Shown here: piece after piece, positions 33,154 to 42,148 of the stretch
Numbering within the stretch: position 1 is the stretch's first letter
Layout: the number at the start of each line of letters is the position of its first letter
Assembly (NCBI RefSeq): GCF_002205845.1
Contig: NZ_NISI01000005.1
Coordinates: 248,001-312,000 of the forward strand
Source of the DNA: Roseateles puraquae
Lineage (GTDB): Bacteria; Pseudomonadota; Gammaproteobacteria; Burkholderiales; Burkholderiaceae_C
Direction: 5' to 3'
Length of the DNA stretch: 64,000 nucleotides
Program-made: the position numbers and the translations under genes
The notes under the pieces: generated by a model
Seen by the model: only the letters and a program-made list of their open reading frames with translations
Told to the model about the DNA's origin: nothing
The model's database searches: none

Positions 33154-33765
33154 TTACCAGTCCTTCATGCCTTGACAGTTCGGAACGTTCAGGGTCACGT
33201 AGGACCATGAACCGTAGACGCCATTGGTTGTTTCCTGCGCCTGCAGCCGGTACACGAAGCGCCCGCCAGGGGGCGAGATGGAGTACTGAAGCACGGGCGA
33301 ATCAGCGGTGAACGTGCCGACGGGCTGGAAGGCGCCGCCGTTGACGCTTCGTTCCACGAAGTAGAGCTTGTTCTGGTAGCGGCTCCAGTTGAGCTTGCCA
33401 GTTGCTCGTTGCGAGATGCAGCCCAGGTATGTGTGCTCCATTCTGTAGAAGGGCTGAGCGGGTACGCGTTTGCAGACGTTCCGCACACTGGCCTCGGATG
33501 TGTAGAACGGCACCTGCGCTCGGCAGGACGCACCATTGCCGCCGTTGAGGATCACGCTTGATTCAGTCGTCTTCTCGACGAAGAGGGACAGCGGGTAGTT
33601 GATGCCGTTGACCGAGGCAGTGCAGTAAGCGGTACCTTGGTAGTAAAGGATGGTGACCTGTTCTTGGGTGCACTGATCCTGGAAGTCGTCGCCCTCTTCA
33701 GGGAGGGCGAAGCTTGAGGTGCAAACGCTGAGCATTGCGCCGAGAAGAAGCGAAATCCTGTACAT
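33154..33765 (-). CDS. Small secreted protein of unknown function
   Basis: 203 residues from the ATG that opens a signal peptide (MYRISLLLGAMLSVCTSSFA). The mature part has several cysteines (CTQEQ, YCTAS, SCRAQ, NVCKR, LGCIS, NCQGM), suggesting disulfides. The second half (WSRYQNKLYFVERSVNGG, FVYRLQAQ) reads like a fibronectin type III-like beta sandwich. No homologous family is recognised. Gene GC is a little lower than its surroundings. It stands alone on the minus strand, downstream of the second receptor gene but separated by a terminator. Confidence 0.75.
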   Translation of the reverse strand: MYRISLLLGAMLSVCTSSFALPEEGDDFQDQCTQEQVTILYYQGTAYCTASVNGINYPLSLFVEKTTESSVILNGGNGASCRAQVPFYTSEASVRNVCKRVPAQPFYRMEHTYLGCISQRATGKLNWSRYQNKLYFVERSVNGGAFQPVGTFTADSPVLQYSISPPGGRFVYRLQAQETTNGVYGSWSYVTLNVPNCQGMKDW

Positions 33766-33893
33766 CAAAACGCCAGTTGCTAATGGAGTTAGCAGTGTAG
33801 ATATTCGGTTCGATGAATATAGGTGCAGCTTGAGGTGAATATGGCCGCTGGATGCGTCCGTACCCGATTCAGGCTGGGTGATTTGATGGCGCG

Positions 33894-33927
33894 AAAAAAA
33901 AGGCCGCCCGGCGGATGCCGGGCGGCC
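33894..33927 (-). terminator. Rho-independent terminator of second TonB receptor gene
   Basis: A perfect 11-base stem GGCCGCCCGGC / GCCGGGCGGCC with a 4-base loop. On the minus strand it is followed by eight T residues. It lies 38 bases after the receptor stop. Confidence 0.95.
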
Positions 33928-33964
33928 CTCTGTGCTTGGAGCGGGTGATGGGCCCGCTGCAGGC

Positions 33965-36664
33965 TTAGAACGAGTAGGTGCCGCGCACGTAGTAGGTGCG
34001 GCCCGCTGCGTTGGCGTAGCGCGAGTCCCAGCCACCGGACTGGAACAGGTCGGCCTGGTTGGTGAACGGCGGATCGCGGTCGAACAGGTTGCGCACGCCC
34101 AGCACCAGCGAGGTGCCCTTCATCGGGGTCCAGCTGCCGTACAGGTCGGTCGTGGTGAAGGCCGACACGCGGTTCGTCGGCACGAAGTCGGTGTAGCCCG
34201 ACTTGTAGTGCACGGCCGTGCCCAGCGCGAATGCGTTGTAGGCCCAGTTCACCGTCAGGTTGTGCTGCCACTTGAACACCGGGCCAGAGCCGACGTAGAC
34301 GCCCACGTTCTGGTTCCAGGGGCCACCTTGGTAGTCCTGGTACTCGTACTTGTTGACGAAGGTGCTGTTCAGCGCGAAGTCGAACTGACCGACGTTGGAG
34401 CGCAGGCGGTACTGGGCGCTCAGGTCGACACCGTTGGTGTTCGTGCCGCCCAGGTTCTGGTTCAGGCGCTCGACGTAGCCGCACTTCGGGCCGGGGCAGT
34501 TGCTGGTGATGGACAGCAGGTTGCCGGGTTGCGCGAAGTGGAAGTACTGCTGGAACTGCTGGTAGTTCGCGAACAGCGTCGACTCCGGCAGGGCCGCGAT
34601 CGAGTTGGTGATCTTGATCGCCCACAGGTCGATGCCCAGGCTCATGTCGGCCATCGGCTCGAACACGGCACCCAGCGTGTAGCCCTTGGACTTCTCGGGC
34701 TTCAGGTTGGTGTTGCCGCCCGTCAGGACCTGGAACTGCGTGTTGCAGTTCGCGCCAGCGGAGGCGCCTGCGATCGGCGTGCCGCCCGGGCAGTTGATCG
34801 GGTTGTTCACGTTGCCGGCCGTGTTGGTGTAGGCCTGCGAGCCATACAGTTCGAACAGGGTCGGGGCGCGGAAGCCGGTGGAGGCAGAGCCGCGGAACAG
34901 GACTTCCTTGCTGGGCTGGAAGCGGAACGACAGCTTCGGGTTGGTCGTGTTGCCGAAGTCGCTGTACTTGTCATAGCGCAGCGAGCCGGTCACTTCCAGC
35001 GTCTTGAGCACCGGCACGTTGATTTCGGTGTACAGCGCCGACACATTGCGCGTGCCCTTGGCGACGAATTCCGGGTCCAGGCCCGTCGAGGCCGAGACCA
35101 GCTTGGCGAAGTCCTTGTTGGCGTGCGAGTCGAAGTCTTCGTGACGGCGTTCCGCGCCGATGGCGATCTGGGCCGGACGGCCGGCACCCAGCCAGTCGGA
35201 CAGCTCGCGGCTGGCCGTGGCCTTGAAGATGTTGACCTTGCCGGTGGCCGTTTGCAGCAGGCCGTTCAGGGCGGCCTTCTGCAGCAGCGCGGTGCCGGCT
35301 TCGCTTTGGGCGCCGAACGGGTTGATGACGCCTTCCAGCAGGCCTTCACCGATCATGTCGCCGTCGCCGTAGCCGCCGATCAGGTTCTGGTCGACGGTGT
35401 TCTTGTTGGCGGAGAACTTGACCGAGTAATCCCAGTTGGCGGCGTTGCCGTCGGCCGACAGGACGATGCGGCTTTGCTTGTTGTCGTTGCGCTGAGCGCG
35501 CGAGCCGTTCGGGAAGTCACGCCAGAAGACGTAGACGAAGCCCTGCTGCACGTTCACCGGGTTGGCGAAGGCGCTGGAGGGGCTGAAGGCGGGGGCGCCT
35601 GCCGTGCCGTCGTCGAAGGTCGGATCGACGTTCGTCTTCGGGAAGTAGGGGTTGGGCTGACCATTGGGCATGGTCGGGTTCATCAGGTAACCGCCGTAGG
35701 GCACCGGTGCGATGCGCGTCGTGACCTTGTTCTGGGTCATGAAGGCTTCGGCGCTCAGTTCGAGCGAGTCGTTCACGCGCAGCGTGCCCTTGAGCATGCC
35801 GGATGCAGTCTGCGACTTCGGTGCGAAGTCGACGAAGTTCGGCGTGACGATCTTGCACTGCGTGCCGCCGGCCACGGGGATCAGCGACGTGCCCGTGCAG
35901 GTCGGGGCCGCCGGGTTGTACAGGGTGCTGAAGTCCTGCGTGTAGTTGGCCGGGTCGGTGCTGTTGGACAGGCCGCCGACGATGCGCTTGTTGAACTCGC
36001 GCTGGTCGCCTGCGATCGCGTCTTCCTTGCGGGCGCTCACGAAGCCGAGCACGTTGAAGCCCTGGCTGGACAAGTCGCCGAAGCCGAAGCCCACGTTGGC
36101 GCTGGTGGCGCGGCCACCCCCGTGCTGGGGCGAGTCGTAGCCCACGGTCACGGTGGCACCGTTGTAGCTCTTCTTCGTGATGAAGTTGATGACGCCGCCG
36201 ATGGCATCCGTGCCGTACAGGGCCGACGCACCGTCACGCAGCACTTCGATGCGATCGATGGCGGCGAACGGGATCATGTTCAGGTCGGGCGCCGAGCCGT
36301 CGACCGCATTGTTGGCGATGCGCTCACCGTTCAGCAGCACGAGCGTCTTGTCCGCGCCGATGCCCCGCAGGTCGGCGAAGGAGGCGCCACCCGAACCCGA
36401 ACCGATCGACTGAGCCGCGTTCGTCGAGGTCTGCACGCTCGTCAGGTTGGCCATGATCTGCTCGACCGACGTGACGCCGGAATTGCGCAGGTCCGTCATC
36501 TTGATGACGGTGACCGGCACTGCCGTCTCGGCGTCGATGCGCTTGATCGCGGAGCCGGTGACGGTCACGCGTTCAATCTGCTGCGGCTCGGCCTGCTGGG
36601 CCCAAGCGCTGAAGCCACCGACGGCCAGAAGGACCGCGGTGGCGATTTTGGTTTGTTGATGCAT
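33965..36664 (-). CDS. TonB-dependent receptor
   Basis: 899 residues from ATG, with GGAG upstream. After the signal peptide (ending SAWAQ) a TonB-box-like IERVTVTGSAIKR leads into the plug (DLRGIGADKTLVLLNGERI, EVLRDGASALYGTDAIGGV). The barrel ends in Phe (YVRGTYSF). The plug and the NLKPEKSKGYTLG barrel motif match the broad receptor group often used for peptides, siderophores or plant-derived compounds. No linked enzyme or transporter indicates its cargo. A long AT-richer leader precedes it and a strong terminator follows, so it is an independent unit. Confidence 0.93.
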   Translation of the reverse strand: MHQQTKIATAVLLAVGGFSAWAQQAEPQQIERVTVTGSAIKRIDAETAVPVTVIKMTDLRNSGVTSVEQIMANLTSVQTSTNAAQSIGSGSGGASFADLRGIGADKTLVLLNGERIANNAVDGSAPDLNMIPFAAIDRIEVLRDGASALYGTDAIGGVINFITKKSYNGATVTVGYDSPQHGGGRATSANVGFGFGDLSSQGFNVLGFVSARKEDAIAGDQREFNKRIVGGLSNSTDPANYTQDFSTLYNPAAPTCTGTSLIPVAGGTQCKIVTPNFVDFAPKSQTASGMLKGTLRVNDSLELSAEAFMTQNKVTTRIAPVPYGGYLMNPTMPNGQPNPYFPKTNVDPTFDDGTAGAPAFSPSSAFANPVNVQQGFVYVFWRDFPNGSRAQRNDNKQSRIVLSADGNAANWDYSVKFSANKNTVDQNLIGGYGDGDMIGEGLLEGVINPFGAQSEAGTALLQKAALNGLLQTATGKVNIFKATASRELSDWLGAGRPAQIAIGAERRHEDFDSHANKDFAKLVSASTGLDPEFVAKGTRNVSALYTEINVPVLKTLEVTGSLRYDKYSDFGNTTNPKLSFRFQPSKEVLFRGSASTGFRAPTLFELYGSQAYTNTAGNVNNPINCPGGTPIAGASAGANCNTQFQVLTGGNTNLKPEKSKGYTLGAVFEPMADMSLGIDLWAIKITNSIAALPESTLFANYQQFQQYFHFAQPGNLLSITSNCPGPKCGYVERLNQNLGGTNTNGVDLSAQYRLRSNVGQFDFALNSTFVNKYEYQDYQGGPWNQNVGVYVGSGPVFKWQHNLTVNWAYNAFALGTAVHYKSGYTDFVPTNRVSAFTTTDLYGSWTPMKGTSLVLGVRNLFDRDPPFTNQADLFQSGGWDSRYANAAGRTYYVRGTYSF

Positions 36665-37167
36665 CACTGCTCCAGAAAGGGGTGGCAAGCGGGTGTTTGC
36701 CATAGGGCACAGCCAGAAATTTGTCCGCCCGGTTGGGCGTTGGCTGGCGCGGATTCTGGGAGTCCGTGCGGAAAATGACAGATTCGGGAAAACCCCTAAA
36801 ACCCGGGATAACCCATGCCATAAGTCATGGCGACGTTGCGCAAGTGCTTGTCGAAAAACAGCTTTTCGGAAGTCAAGCCTTGTTGGAAACTCGCCCCGTG
36901 CTGCGCATTGCCAACAGGCAATCGCACTTTACATTTCTTGACGGCCTGGCAATTTATGTATCAGTCGCGTCGATCATTTAATTGCAGATTGGCTATTTTT
37001 GATCGCTCCGCCTGCTGTTTGGCCAATAAATTGGCATTATTGAAATGACTCGGCCCGGCAGTTTGAAGGGGATTTGCGGCGCGCAAATTAAGTTTGCTCG
37101 GGCCGTTGAAAAACTGGCTGTCGCGAGGCTGTCAGGCCCGGCAAACCCCGGGTCAACCCGGGGCCGG
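36665..37167. other. AT-richer leader region upstream of second TonB receptor
   Basis: About 500 bases without a gene, clearly less GC-rich than flanking genes. It should hold the receptor promoter. It contains the 14-base palindrome GCCAATAAATTGGC (37022-37035) and, next to the IclR stop, the hairpin CCCCGGG-TCAA-CCCGGGG (37146-37163), probably a transcript end for the IclR gene although its T-run is short. No ORF here has coding character. Confidence 0.5.
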
Positions 37168-37884
37168 TCAGCGGCCGAGGCGGCGGGAAAGGTCGCGGGA
37201 GGCCTCGCGCAACTGGCTGGCCGGCCCGCCGGTGGGCGTGGTATCGAAGCTCGCGCTGGGGCCGATGGCCGTCAGCGACATCACCAGTCGCCCCGAAGCC
37301 TCGAACACCGGCGCGGCGACGGCGCTGACGCCGGCAATCACCCCGTCGCGTGAGGTCGCGAGGCCCTGGGCCTGGACCTCGGCCAGCGTGGCGGCGTCGG
37401 GCAGGGGCTCGCCGAGGTGGGCCGCCTCCTCGGGGCGCCAGGCCGCGAACAGCCGGCCGGAGGCGGTGCCGGCCAGGCTCATGACCGTGCCGTGGCGCAT
37501 GCTGATGTGCACCGGCGTCGGCCCTTCGGCCACCCGCACGATGGTCGGGCCGCGGGTGCCCCAGACGGCGATGGCCACGGTGTGGCCGATGGCCAGGGCC
37601 AGGGTCTCGATCACCGGTGTGGCCAGCCGCACCGGGTCGTACTGCTGCAGGCTGATGAGGCCGAGCTGCATGGCCAGCGGTCCGAGCCCGTAGAGCCCGT
37701 CCTGCGCAACCAAGCCCAGCTTGATGAAGCTCACCAGATAGGGGTGGGCCTTGGCAGGCGTCATGCCGGCCTCCCGGGCCAGATCCTTCAGCGCCATCGG
37801 GCGACCGTGATGGGCGAGCGCCAGCAGCAGTTGGCCGCCGACTTCAATGCTCTGGATGCCTCGCGGGCCTTTGGAGTCGTCCAT
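37168..37884 (-). CDS. IclR-family transcriptional regulator
   Basis: 238 residues from ATG (MDDSKGPRGIQSIEVG); a TTG two codons upstream is the alternative. The N-terminal winged helix (LALAHHGRPMALKDLAREAG) and C-terminal effector domain (GTASGRLFAAW, GVSAVAAPVFEASG) are typical. It is divergent from the homogentisate operon with only 68 bases between starts, so it almost certainly regulates that operon. HmgR-like control by homogentisate is the parallel in Pseudomonas. The effector here is inferred. Confidence 0.93.
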   Translation of the reverse strand: MDDSKGPRGIQSIEVGGQLLLALAHHGRPMALKDLAREAGMTPAKAHPYLVSFIKLGLVAQDGLYGLGPLAMQLGLISLQQYDPVRLATPVIETLALAIGHTVAIAVWGTRGPTIVRVAEGPTPVHISMRHGTVMSLAGTASGRLFAAWRPEEAAHLGEPLPDAATLAEVQAQGLATSRDGVIAGVSAVAAPVFEASGRLVMSLTAIGPSASFDTTPTGGPASQLREASRDLSRRLGR

Positions 37885-37952
37885 GGTCAAAATTCTATAT
37901 TGGTGAATTCGTTCGTAATAGGCTAAATTTCGGGCGCCAAAGGAGACAACGC
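37885..37952. promoter_or_regulatory. Divergent promoter between IclR gene and homogentisate operon
   Basis: 68 bases, strongly AT-rich against the background. It contains an inverted repeat AATTC-N9-GAATT (37891-37909) suited to a dimeric IclR-type regulator. It must carry both promoters. Confidence 0.5.
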
Positions 37953-38921
37953 ATGAGCACCAAGGCCTTCGCCTCGCAAGCTGACCTGGAAGAAAAGAAG
38001 GTCACCTTCGAACGCCTGTCCGAGCACGCCTGGGCCTACACCGCCGAGGGTGACCCCAACACCGGCATCGTCATCGGCCGGGACGCTGCGATGGTGATCG
38101 ACACCCAGGCCACGCCGGTGATGGCGGCGGATGTGATCCGTCGCATCCGTGAGGTGTCGCAGGTGCCCATCAAGTACGTGCTGCTCAGCCACTACCACGC
38201 GGTGCGGGTGCTGGGGGCCAGCGCTTTCAAGGCCGAGGGCCTGGAGCAGGTCATTGCCAGCGAGGCCACGCTGGCCCTCATCCGCGAGCGCGGCGAGCAG
38301 GACAAGGCGAGCGAGATTGGCCGCTTCCCGCGGTTGTTCCGCAATGTCGAGTCGGTGCCGCCGGGCTTGACCTGGCCCACGCTCACCTTCAATGGCCGCC
38401 TGACGCTGGACCTCGGTGGCGTGACGGTCGAGATGTTCTCTCCCGGCCGCGGCCACACGGCAGGCGACACGGTGGCCTGGCTGCCCGGCGAGCGGGTGCT
38501 CTTCAGCGGCGACCTGGTCGAGTTCGATGCCACGCCCTACTGCGGCGATGCGCACTTCGCTGACTGGCCGGCCACGCTGGACGCCATCGCCCGGCTCGAT
38601 GCTGCCGCCCTGGTGCCCGGCCGCGGCCCGGCGCTGAAGGGGGCCGAGCAGGTGGCCGCCGGGCTCGCCGGGACCCGCGCCTTCGTCAGCGAGCTGTACG
38701 CCGCGGTGCAGGCCGGCGTGCGGGCCGGCGAGGAGCTCAAGGCCGTGTACCAGCGCACCATCGCCGCCTTGCGGCCGAAGTACGGGCACTGGGTCATCTT
38801 CGATCACTGCATGCCCTTCGACGTGACCCGCGCCTATGACGAAGCCGGCGGCTTGAGCCATCCGCGCATCTGGACGGCCGAGCGCGACGTCCAGATGTGG
38901 AAGGCCTTGGAAGGCGCCTGA
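37953..38921 (+). CDS. MBL-fold metallo-hydrolase of homogentisate cluster
   Basis: 322 residues, preceded by AAAGGAGAC. The metallo-beta-lactamase fold is shown by VLLSHYHAVR, GRGHTAGDT and FSGDLVEF. The canonical HxHxDH metal motif is altered to His80-Tyr-His82-Ala-Val-Arg85, so the second-metal ligands Asp and His are missing. From memory of related clusters this form is conserved in the subfamily, so it is probably a one-metal or non-standard enzyme rather than a decayed one. As first gene of an aromatic degradation operon it may act on a thioester or lactone intermediate, but its reaction is unknown. Confidence 0.85.
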   Translation: MSTKAFASQADLEEKKVTFERLSEHAWAYTAEGDPNTGIVIGRDAAMVIDTQATPVMAADVIRRIREVSQVPIKYVLLSHYHAVRVLGASAFKAEGLEQVIASEATLALIRERGEQDKASEIGRFPRLFRNVESVPPGLTWPTLTFNGRLTLDLGGVTVEMFSPGRGHTAGDTVAWLPGERVLFSGDLVEFDATPYCGDAHFADWPATLDAIARLDAAALVPGRGPALKGAEQVAAGLAGTRAFVSELYAAVQAGVRAGEELKAVYQRTIAALRPKYGHWVIFDHCMPFDVTRAYDEAGGLSHPRIWTAERDVQMWKALEGA

Positions 38922-38924
38922 GCC

Positions 38925-40508
38925 ATGGACCTGCCACGCTACGGCTACCACCAAAGCCTGGAGCAGCGCTCCGGCCAGCCGCAGCGCCGCCCGGTCGTCA
39001 TCATCGGCGCCGGGCCGGTCGGCCTGACGCTGGCCCTGGACCTGGCGAAGCGCGATGTGCCGGTGGTGGTGCTGGACGACAACGACCACATCGGCAGTGG
39101 CTCGCGCGCGGTGTGCTGGGCCAAGAAAACGCTGGAGGTGTTCGACCGCCTCGGCGTGGGCGAGGCCGTGGCCCGCGACGGCGTGCGTTGGCAGTGCGGG
39201 CGCGTCTTCCACGGCGAGCGCGAGGCCTATCGCTTCGACCTGCTGCCCGAAGACGGGCACAAGATGCCTGCCATGGTCAACCTGCAGCAGGACCAGGTCG
39301 AGGCCCGGCTGGTGCGTGCCGTGCAACTGGACAACCGCGTCGAGCTGCGCGGCCGACATGAGCTGATCGGCCTGGAGCCGGGCGTCACCGGGGTCACCCT
39401 CAATGTGCGCACCCCCGACGGCATCTTCGACATGCGGGCCGACTGGGTGGTGGCCTGCGACGGCGCGCGCAGCCCCACGCGCTCGCTGCTGGGCCTGGGC
39501 TTTGCGGGGCAGGTGTTCGAAGACCGCTTCCTGATCGCCGACGTGACGCTCGCGCCCGGCGCCCGCCCGCGCGGGCTGGACCCGGAGCGGCCGGAGCGCT
39601 GGTTCTGGTTCGACCCGCCGTTCCATCGCGGGCAGTCGGTGCTGCTGCATGCGCAGGCCGGCGGGCTCTGGCGCATTGATTTCCAGTTGGGGCGCGATGC
39701 CGATGTGGAGGCCGAGAAGCAGCCTGAGCGCATCCGGGCGCGCGTGAGCGCCATGCTCGACGGCGCGCCCTTCGAGCTGGCCTGGTCGTCCATCTACCAG
39801 TTCGCCTGCCGGCGCGCCGAGCGCTTTCGCGTTGGGCGGGTGCTGCTGGCGGGCGACGCGGCGCACCAGGTCTCACCCTTCGGCGCGCGTGGGGCCAACA
39901 GCGGCGTGCAGGACGCCGACAACCTGGGCTGGAAGCTGGCCGCGGTCATCAAGGGCGAGGGGGGCGAGGGGCTGCTGGACGCTTATGAGTTCGAGCGCAT
40001 GGAGGCAGCTGACGACAACATCGGCCACTCCACCCGAGCGACCGACTTCATCAGCCCCAAGAGCGCGCTCAGCCGGCGGTTGCGTCGTGCGGCGCTGGAT
40101 CTCGCGCCGCATGCGGACTTCGCCAAGGCCCTGGTCAACAGCGGCCGGCTGTCGATGCCGACTGAGCATGTCGACTCGCCGCTCAGCACGCCCGATGAAG
40201 AGGCGTGGGCGAGCGGTGCCGGTCCCGGCTGCCCCGCGCCGGACGCGCCGCTGGCAGACGGTGGTTGGCTCAGCGAGGCGATGGCCGGGCGCTTCACGCT
40301 GCTGGCCTTCGGATGGCCGGCGGCGGTGGACGGTCTGCCGGTGGTGACGCTGCCCGGTGAAGGCCTGGCGGCGCGGCGCTACGGCGCTCGGCCCGGCAGC
40401 GTGGTGCTGGTGCGGCCGGATGCGGTTGTGGCGGCGCGTTGGCATCGCTTCGATGCCGAGGCGGTGCAGCGGGCCTGGGCTCGGGCGCTCGGGAGGCCGA
40501 ATGGATAA
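38925..40508 (+). CDS. FAD-dependent aromatic monooxygenase (MhpA/PobA-like class A)
   Basis: 527 residues. Motifs of class A flavoprotein hydroxylases are in order: IIGAGPVGLTLALDLAKR (FAD Rossmann), VVACDGARSPTR (the DG motif) and VLLAGDAAHQVSPFG (the GD motif). A thioredoxin-like C-terminal domain probably follows. Such enzymes hydroxylate phenolic acids with NAD(P)H. In a homogentisate operon it may feed a hydroxyphenylacetate- or resorcinol-type compound into the pathway, but the substrate is not readable. It starts 3 bases after the MBL gene and overlaps the DUF2783 gene by 8 bases. Confidence 0.9.
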   Translation: MDLPRYGYHQSLEQRSGQPQRRPVVIIGAGPVGLTLALDLAKRDVPVVVLDDNDHIGSGSRAVCWAKKTLEVFDRLGVGEAVARDGVRWQCGRVFHGEREAYRFDLLPEDGHKMPAMVNLQQDQVEARLVRAVQLDNRVELRGRHELIGLEPGVTGVTLNVRTPDGIFDMRADWVVACDGARSPTRSLLGLGFAGQVFEDRFLIADVTLAPGARPRGLDPERPERWFWFDPPFHRGQSVLLHAQAGGLWRIDFQLGRDADVEAEKQPERIRARVSAMLDGAPFELAWSSIYQFACRRAERFRVGRVLLAGDAAHQVSPFGARGANSGVQDADNLGWKLAAVIKGEGGEGLLDAYEFERMEAADDNIGHSTRATDFISPKSALSRRLRRAALDLAPHADFAKALVNSGRLSMPTEHVDSPLSTPDEEAWASGAGPGCPAPDAPLADGGWLSEAMAGRFTLLAFGWPAAVDGLPVVTLPGEGLAARRYGARPGSVVLVRPDAVVAARWHRFDAEAVQRAWARALGRPNG

Positions 40509-40710
40509 ATTGAACCTGACCCCAAATTTCGGAGCGGAGGCGGATGCCTTCTATGCCGAGCTGATTGCGGCCCAGGCCGGCCTCGGGGACGAGGCGGCGG
40601 TGGATTGGCTGGCGCGGCTGGCGCTCATTCTTTGCAACCACATCGGCGACCGCGAGCTGCTGCGGCAGGCCTTCGCGCTCGCGCATCAGGCGCAGAACCC
40701 CCATGACTGA
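40501..40710 (+). CDS. DUF2783 small protein
   Basis: 69 residues (MDKLNLTPNF...), a short helical protein recognised as the DUF2783 type that accompanies hmgA in many Burkholderiales. It overlaps the monooxygenase by 8 bases and hmgA by 8 bases, so translation is coupled across all three. Its size, acidic helices and fixed position suggest a helper subunit for the monooxygenase or dioxygenase. That role is a guess. Confidence 0.8.
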   Translation: MDKLNLTPNFGAEADAFYAELIAAQAGLGDEAAVDWLARLALILCNHIGDRELLRQAFALAHQAQNPHD

Positions 40711-41989
40711 ACTGACCTATCTCGCCGGCTTCGGCAACCAGCACCAGAGCGAGGCCGTGCCCGGCGCGCTGCCCATTGGCCGCAACAGCCCGCAGCGTGC
40801 GCCGCACGGGCTGTATGCCGAGCTGCTGTCGGGCAGCGCCTTCACCGCGCCGCGCGCCGACAACCACCGCACCTGGCTCTACCGCCGACAGCCCTCCGTG
40901 GTCTGTGGTGGCTATGAGGCTTTGCCGCATGCGGGCTGGAAGAGCGGTGCCGCCCAGGGCGAAGCCGCGCCGCCTGACCCGCTGCGCTGGGGGCCCACGC
41001 CGCTCGCGGGTGAGGGCGATTTCATCGACGGCCTGCGCAGCTACGCCGTCAACGGCGAGCCGGGTGTGGGCGGCATGACGGCGCTGGCCTTCGTGGCCAC
41101 ACGGCCCATGGGGCGGCGGGCGCTGGTCAATGCCGATGGCGAGATGCTGATCGTGCCGCAGCAGGGCCGCCTGCTCATCACCACCGAACTCGGTCGGCTC
41201 CAGGTCGCGCCCGGCTCGATCGCGCTGCTGCCGCGCGGCATGGCCTTCAAGGTCGACCCGCTGGATGCACCTGCTCGCGGCTATGTGTGCGAGAACCTCG
41301 GCGCGTCCTTCCGCCTGCCGGAGCTCGGCCCCATCGGCTCCAACGGCCTGGCCAATGCGCGCGACTTCGAGGCACCCGTCGCCTGGCATGAGACCGACGC
41401 TGGCCTTTACGAGATCGTCAAGCGCCACGGTGGCCAGCTCTGGCGCGCAGTGCAGCCGCACAGTCCCTTCAACGTCGTGGCCTGGCACGGCAACCTCGCG
41501 CCCTACCGCTACGACACGGCGCGCTTCATGACGATCAACACCGTCAGCTTCGACCACCCCGACCCGAGCATCTTCACGGTGCTCACCAGCCCGAGCGACA
41601 CACCCGGTTGGGCCAACGTCGACTTCGTCATCTTCCCGCCGCGCTGGATGGTGGCCGAGGACACCTTCCGCCCGCCCTGGTACCACCGCAACGTGATGAG
41701 CGAATTCATGGGCCTGGTGCTGGGTCAGTACGACGCCAAGCCCGAGGGCTTCAAGCCCGGCGGCGCCAGCCTGCACAACAGCTATGTGCCCCATGGCCCC
41801 GACGAGGAGGCCTTCGACAAGGCCAGCCACGCCGAGCTCAAGCCCCACAAGCTCGACGCCACGCTGGCCTTCATGTTCGAGACCCGCTGGCCCCTCAAGC
41901 CCACGGCCTGGGCGCTGGGTGAGGCGCCACTTGAGAAAACCTACTCGGCCTGTTGGCAAGGCTTGGCTGACCAGTTCCGGCCTGGCTGA
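40703..41989 (+). CDS. hmgA: Homogentisate 1,2-dioxygenase
   Basis: 428 residues from ATG (MTELTYLAGFGNQHQSEA). It opens homogentisate to maleylacetoacetate in tyrosine/phenylalanine breakdown. The iron ligands have the known spacing: His328 and Glu334 in WYHRNVMSE, and His364 in HNSYVPHGPD, equivalent to His335, Glu341 and His371 of the human enzyme. The length is typical. A maleylacetoacetate isomerase gene is not in the operon, so that step is done elsewhere or without enzyme by glutathione. Confidence 0.97.
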   Translation: MTELTYLAGFGNQHQSEAVPGALPIGRNSPQRAPHGLYAELLSGSAFTAPRADNHRTWLYRRQPSVVCGGYEALPHAGWKSGAAQGEAAPPDPLRWGPTPLAGEGDFIDGLRSYAVNGEPGVGGMTALAFVATRPMGRRALVNADGEMLIVPQQGRLLITTELGRLQVAPGSIALLPRGMAFKVDPLDAPARGYVCENLGASFRLPELGPIGSNGLANARDFEAPVAWHETDAGLYEIVKRHGGQLWRAVQPHSPFNVVAWHGNLAPYRYDTARFMTINTVSFDHPDPSIFTVLTSPSDTPGWANVDFVIFPPRWMVAEDTFRPPWYHRNVMSEFMGLVLGQYDAKPEGFKPGGASLHNSYVPHGPDEEAFDKASHAELKPHKLDATLAFMFETRWPLKPTAWALGEAPLEKTYSACWQGLADQFRPG

Positions 41990-42009
41990 CTGCACAGTCC
42001 TTGAAATAC

Positions 42010-42118
42010 GCCACAGAGTCACAGAGGCACGGAGAGGCTCGTCGTCGGGCATCGACGCGCGGCCGGTCGTGATCGAGTCAGCCGTGGATGAGGCGCTTGG
42101 TCTCTGTGCGTCTGTGGC
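42010..42118. repeat. ACAGAG inverted repeat, copy 1 (hmgA-fahA spacer)
   Basis: The left arm GCCACAGAGTCACAGAGGCA and the right arm TCTCTGTGCGTCTGTGGCC face each other across about 68 bases. The arms can pair into a long imperfect hairpin. It fills most of the 159-base spacer and is one of five copies in the window. Confidence 0.8.
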
Positions 42119-42148
42119 CCTATCTGATCCCACCGCGCGACCCTCACC

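Noticed and set aside
33932-36778. 948-codon frame opposite the second TonB receptor
   Set aside because: The receptor on the minus strand has signal peptide, plug, barrel and terminator. The plus frame is low-complexity Val/Arg/Gly/Ala sequence.
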